Part shown: one piece after another, positions 14,826 to 16,405 of the stretch | How the letters are laid out: each line of letters starts with the position of its first letter | Position numbering within the stretch: position 1 is the first letter of the stretch | Assembly (NCBI GenBank): GCA_958420075.1 | Contig: CATZIM010000014.1 | Location: forward strand, 1 to 16,405 | DNA: 16,405 bases | Direction of reading: 5' to 3' | Origin: an uncultured Clostridia bacterium | Lineage (GTDB): Bacteria; Bacillota; Clostridia; Lachnospirales; Anaerotignaceae | Notes under the pieces: generated by a model | The model's database searches: none | What the model was told of the DNA's origin: nothing | Seen by the model: only the letters and a program-made list of their open reading frames with translations | Made by a program: the position numbers and the translations under genes

Positions 14826-15455
14826 ATGAAATTGGTACTCATTGGTGCGCCTGCAGCCGGCAAAGGCACACAGGCAGCAAGACTGGTGAAACATTACGGC
14901 ATCGCTCATATTTCTACAGGCGATATGCTCAGAGAAGAAGTGGCAAAAGGAACAGAGCTTGGTAATCAGGCGAAATCCATTATGGCAGCAGGCGGTCTGG
15001 TTTCTGATGAACTGATCATCGCGATCGTTCAGGAAAGAATCAAAAAAGACGACTGCGCAAAAGGTTTCATTCTGGATGGTTTCCCTCGTACAGTAGTACA
15101 GGCGGAAAAACTGGAAGAAATGGTAAAACTGGATAAAGTTGTTTATATTAACGCACCTGACGAAGTTATGTTGGAAAGATTGACAGCAAGACAGACTTGT
15201 CCTAAATGCGGTGCAACATATAACAAAATGTTCCTTCCTTCCAAAGTTGAGGGTATCTGTGATGTATGCGGCGAAAAATTGACGCAGCGTAAAGACGACA
15301 CCGTGGAAGCTGGTCAGAAACGTATCCAGACATTCCACGAACAGAGCGAACCTCTGGTAGGCTTTTATGAAAAAGAAGGTATTCTCTTTGAAGTAGACGG
15401 CACCATGCCCATCGACGAGATCACAAAAGCGATCATCGCTGGTCTGGACGCCTGA
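14826..15455 (+). CDS. adk: Adenylate kinase, zinc-binding LID type
   Basis: The 209-residue enzyme catalyses ATP + AMP = 2 ADP. The P-loop is at 7-15 as GAPAAGKGT, where the usual glycine at position 10 is alanine. The AMP-binding region follows (STGDMLREEVAKGTELG), then DGFPRT at 84-89. The LID carries a four-cysteine zinc site, C125-x2-C128 and C145-x2-C148, as in Gram-positive long-type enzymes, then QRKDD with the LID arginine. AGAGGTTGAT precedes ATG 14826. The gene is in its conserved place after secY. The methionine aminopeptidase gene map, which often follows, is absent. Confidence 0.97.
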   Translation: MKLVLIGAPAAGKGTQAARLVKHYGIAHISTGDMLREEVAKGTELGNQAKSIMAAGGLVSDELIIAIVQERIKKDDCAKGFILDGFPRTVVQAEKLEEMVKLDKVVYINAPDEVMLERLTARQTCPKCGATYNKMFLPSKVEGICDVCGEKLTQRKDDTVEAGQKRIQTFHEQSEPLVGFYEKEGILFEVDGTMPIDEITKAIIAGLDA

Positions 15456-15609
15456 GCAAGAAGGGAACGCGTTGCTTAAGTCAATGTGAAAATTTTCGGG
15501 GAGCAGCTAAGAGCGGCTTTCAGTGGAGCAAAACTCCACAAGATAGAAATGATACCGTTTTGATGGCGGCTGAAAAGTCAAAATCCTTACGTTATCCCAC
15601 GAATGTAAT
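15456..15609 (+). other. Structured spacer between adk and the KOW gene
   Basis: The 166-base gap has a perfect hairpin GTGGAG-CAAAA-CTCCAC at 15523-15539. It is enclosed by a longer pairing of 15515-15522 with 15571-15579 (eight pairs, one bulged A). AGCAA at 15455-15459 can pair with TTGCT at 15472-15476. No gene, intrinsic terminator or convincing promoter is seen. In many relatives map occupies this place. The folded region may be a leader for the KOW-infA-rpmJ genes. Confidence 0.45.
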
Positions 15610-15621
15610 GAGGTGAGAACG

Positions 15622-15894
15622 ATGGAATATCAGAGCGGGCAAGTGGTTTATTCCAAAAGCGGCCACGACAAGGGCGATACGTTGATGGTGCTTTTTGTGG
15701 AAGGGGCTTATGTCTATCTGGCAGACGGCAAACGCCGCAAGATTGAGAAGCCAAAACGCAAGAAGATGATCCACGTGCAGCCAACCGGATATGTGGACAC
15801 GGTTTTGGCCGATAAACTGGCCGAAGGGGCTTACGTCCTGGATGCGGATATCGCAAAGGCCATCAAAAAGTACAAGAAGTTGGCGGAAACATAA
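15622..15894 (+). CDS. KOW domain-containing RNA-binding protein (L14e-like)
   Basis: This 90-residue basic protein begins with a KOW motif, [20 protein letters not shown] at 6-25, followed by [20 protein letters not shown], the layout of ribosomal L14e/L24-like proteins. Its C-terminus is a lysine-rich amphipathic helix ([17 protein letters not shown]). Genes of this family are common next to infA in Clostridia and are annotated as RNA-binding; a ribosome-associated role is inferred. ATG 15622 is taken over in-frame GTG 15613 because the GTG lies within the GAGGTGA ribosome-binding site at 15610-15616. infA follows after 19 bases. Confidence 0.85.
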   Translation: MEYQSGQVVYSKSGHDKGDTLMVLFVEGAYVYLADGKRRKIEKPKRKKMIHVQPTGYVDTVLADKLAEGAYVLDADIAKAIKKYKKLAET

Positions 15895-15913
15895 TTTAAG
15901 GAGGTTCTTGGTC

Positions 15914-16132
15914 TTGTCAAAAAATGACGTTATTGAAGTAGAAGGAACCGTGCTGGAAAAATTACCGAACGCCATGTTTCAGGTGGAACTGGAAAACGGC
16001 CATCAGATTTTGGCGCATATCTCCGGCAAGCTGCGTATGAATTTCATCCGTATTTTGCCCGGTGACAAAGTGTTAGTGGAAATGTCTCCTTATGACCTGA
16101 CAAAGGGCAGAATCATTTGGAGAGCGAAATAA
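15914..16132 (+). CDS. infA: Translation initiation factor IF-1
   Basis: The protein has 72 residues from TTG 15914, exactly the usual IF-1 length, starting [20 protein letters not shown]. It is a single OB-fold with [20 protein letters not shown] and the terminal [13 protein letters not shown]-1 binds the A-site of the small subunit during initiation. AAGGAGGT at 15898-15905 is eight bases before this TTG; another in-frame TTG at 15908 is too close to the site, and the open frame extending upstream into the KOW gene is spurious. Confidence 0.96.
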   Translation: MSKNDVIEVEGTVLEKLPNAMFQVELENGHQILAHISGKLRMNFIRILPGDKVLVEMSPYDLTKGRIIWRAK

Positions 16133-16148
16133 GGAAGGAGCGATCACA

Positions 16149-16262
16149 ATGAAAGTAAGACCATCTGTAAAACCCATGTGTGAAAAATGCAGAATCATCA
16201 AAAGAAAAGGTCGTGTAATGGTCATTTGTGAAAATCCCAAGCATAAACAGAAACAAGGCTGA
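16149..16262 (+). CDS. rpmJ: 50S ribosomal protein L36, zinc-binding type
   Basis: The 37-residue protein is L36: [20 protein letters not shown], then [17 protein letters not shown]. The zinc ribbon is C11-x2-C14, C27 and H32, so this is the C+ form. AAGGAG at 16135-16140 is eight bases before the ATG. It follows infA by 16 bases, the conserved infA-rpmJ order that precedes rpsM in most Firmicutes. Confidence 0.96.
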   Translation: MKVRPSVKPMCEKCRIIKRKGRVMVICENPKHKQKQG

Positions 16263-16405
16263 TGATTTCGTTATGGCTTTACGGGGGTAAACGTCCTCGG
16301 GAGTCGTTGGTAAATCCGTCAAGGTAGGACGAAGGAGCATACAGTTAATAGCGGGAGCAGCAGCCAGACTGACGGCTGTTCTTCTCGTTTGTAATGCCCA
16401 ACGCT
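16263..16405 (+). other. Structured region after rpmJ, no gene seen
   Basis: At least 143 bases follow rpmJ without a start site or open frame. CGTCCT at 16292-16297 can pair with AGGACG at 16326-16331. A further hairpin pairs AGCAGCC at 16359-16365 with GGCTGTT at 16374-16380, and GAG/CTC can extend it (16355-16357 with 16384-16386). No T-run follows within the window. By gene order rpsM (S13) should come next; this could be its leader, but the window ends first. Confidence 0.4.

Noticed and set aside
15791..15913. Upstream extension of the infA frame beginning inside the KOW gene
   Set aside because: It overlaps the KOW gene out of frame; TTG 15914 gives exactly the 72-residue IF-1 with a proper ribosome-binding site.
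1..16405. Mobile element, CRISPR array, defence or toxin-antitoxin system
   Set aside because: No transposase, integrase, spaced direct repeats, att-like duplications or paired small toxin genes are seen; the content is housekeeping throughout.

Overview
The window reads as chromosome of a low-to-moderate G+C Firmicute of class Clostridia, most likely in or near the Lachnospiraceae. The support is the S10-spc ribosomal gene order, strong Shine-Dalgarno sites of the AAAGGAGG type, heavy use of AGA and ACA codons, a zinc-type S14 (CxxC/CxxC), a KOW RNA-binding protein next to infA, and an L22 whose basic N-terminal extension I recall from Lachnospiraceae. The genus cannot be named from this sequence alone. 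All genes lie on the + strand; the long minus-strand open frames are shadows.

Positions 1-3445 hold the last codons of an unidentified gene, its terminator, an AT-rich stretch without a convincing gene, then a three-gene unit: a small ACT-domain protein (UPF0237 type), a UPF0210/PFL-family protein, and an FMN-dependent alpha-hydroxy-acid oxidising protein with an N-terminal cysteine cluster. A good sigma-A promoter sits before the ACT gene and is followed at once by a terminator-like hairpin. The unit ends in a strong intrinsic terminator.

Positions 3446-4036 are the control region of the ribosomal operon: an AT-rich upstream part, a near-consensus promoter, and a leader of about 245 nt rich in complementary segments.

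Positions 4037-16262 are the S10-spc operon: rpsJ-rplC-rplD-rplW-rplB-rpsS-rplV-rpsC-rplP-rpmC-rpsQ-rplN-rplX-rplE-rpsZ(S14)-rpsH-rplF-rplR-rpsE-rpmD-rplO-secY-adk-KOW protein-infA-rpmJ. These encode parts of both ribosomal subunits, the Sec translocon channel, adenylate kinase and initiation factor IF-1. Most genes are 10-60 nt apart or overlap. The exceptions are the rpsJ-rplC spacer (171 nt, three hairpins), the secY-adk spacer (99 nt, one hairpin), the adk-KOW spacer (166 nt, structured, where map is often found) and at least 143 nt after rpmJ.

I see no mobile element, CRISPR array, tRNA, rRNA or defence system. The coding content is conventional. The most interesting material is non-coding: the rpsJ leader, the hairpin-rich spacers, a Shine-Dalgarno core displayed in a hairpin loop before rplV, and the promoter/terminator juxtaposition before the ACT gene.
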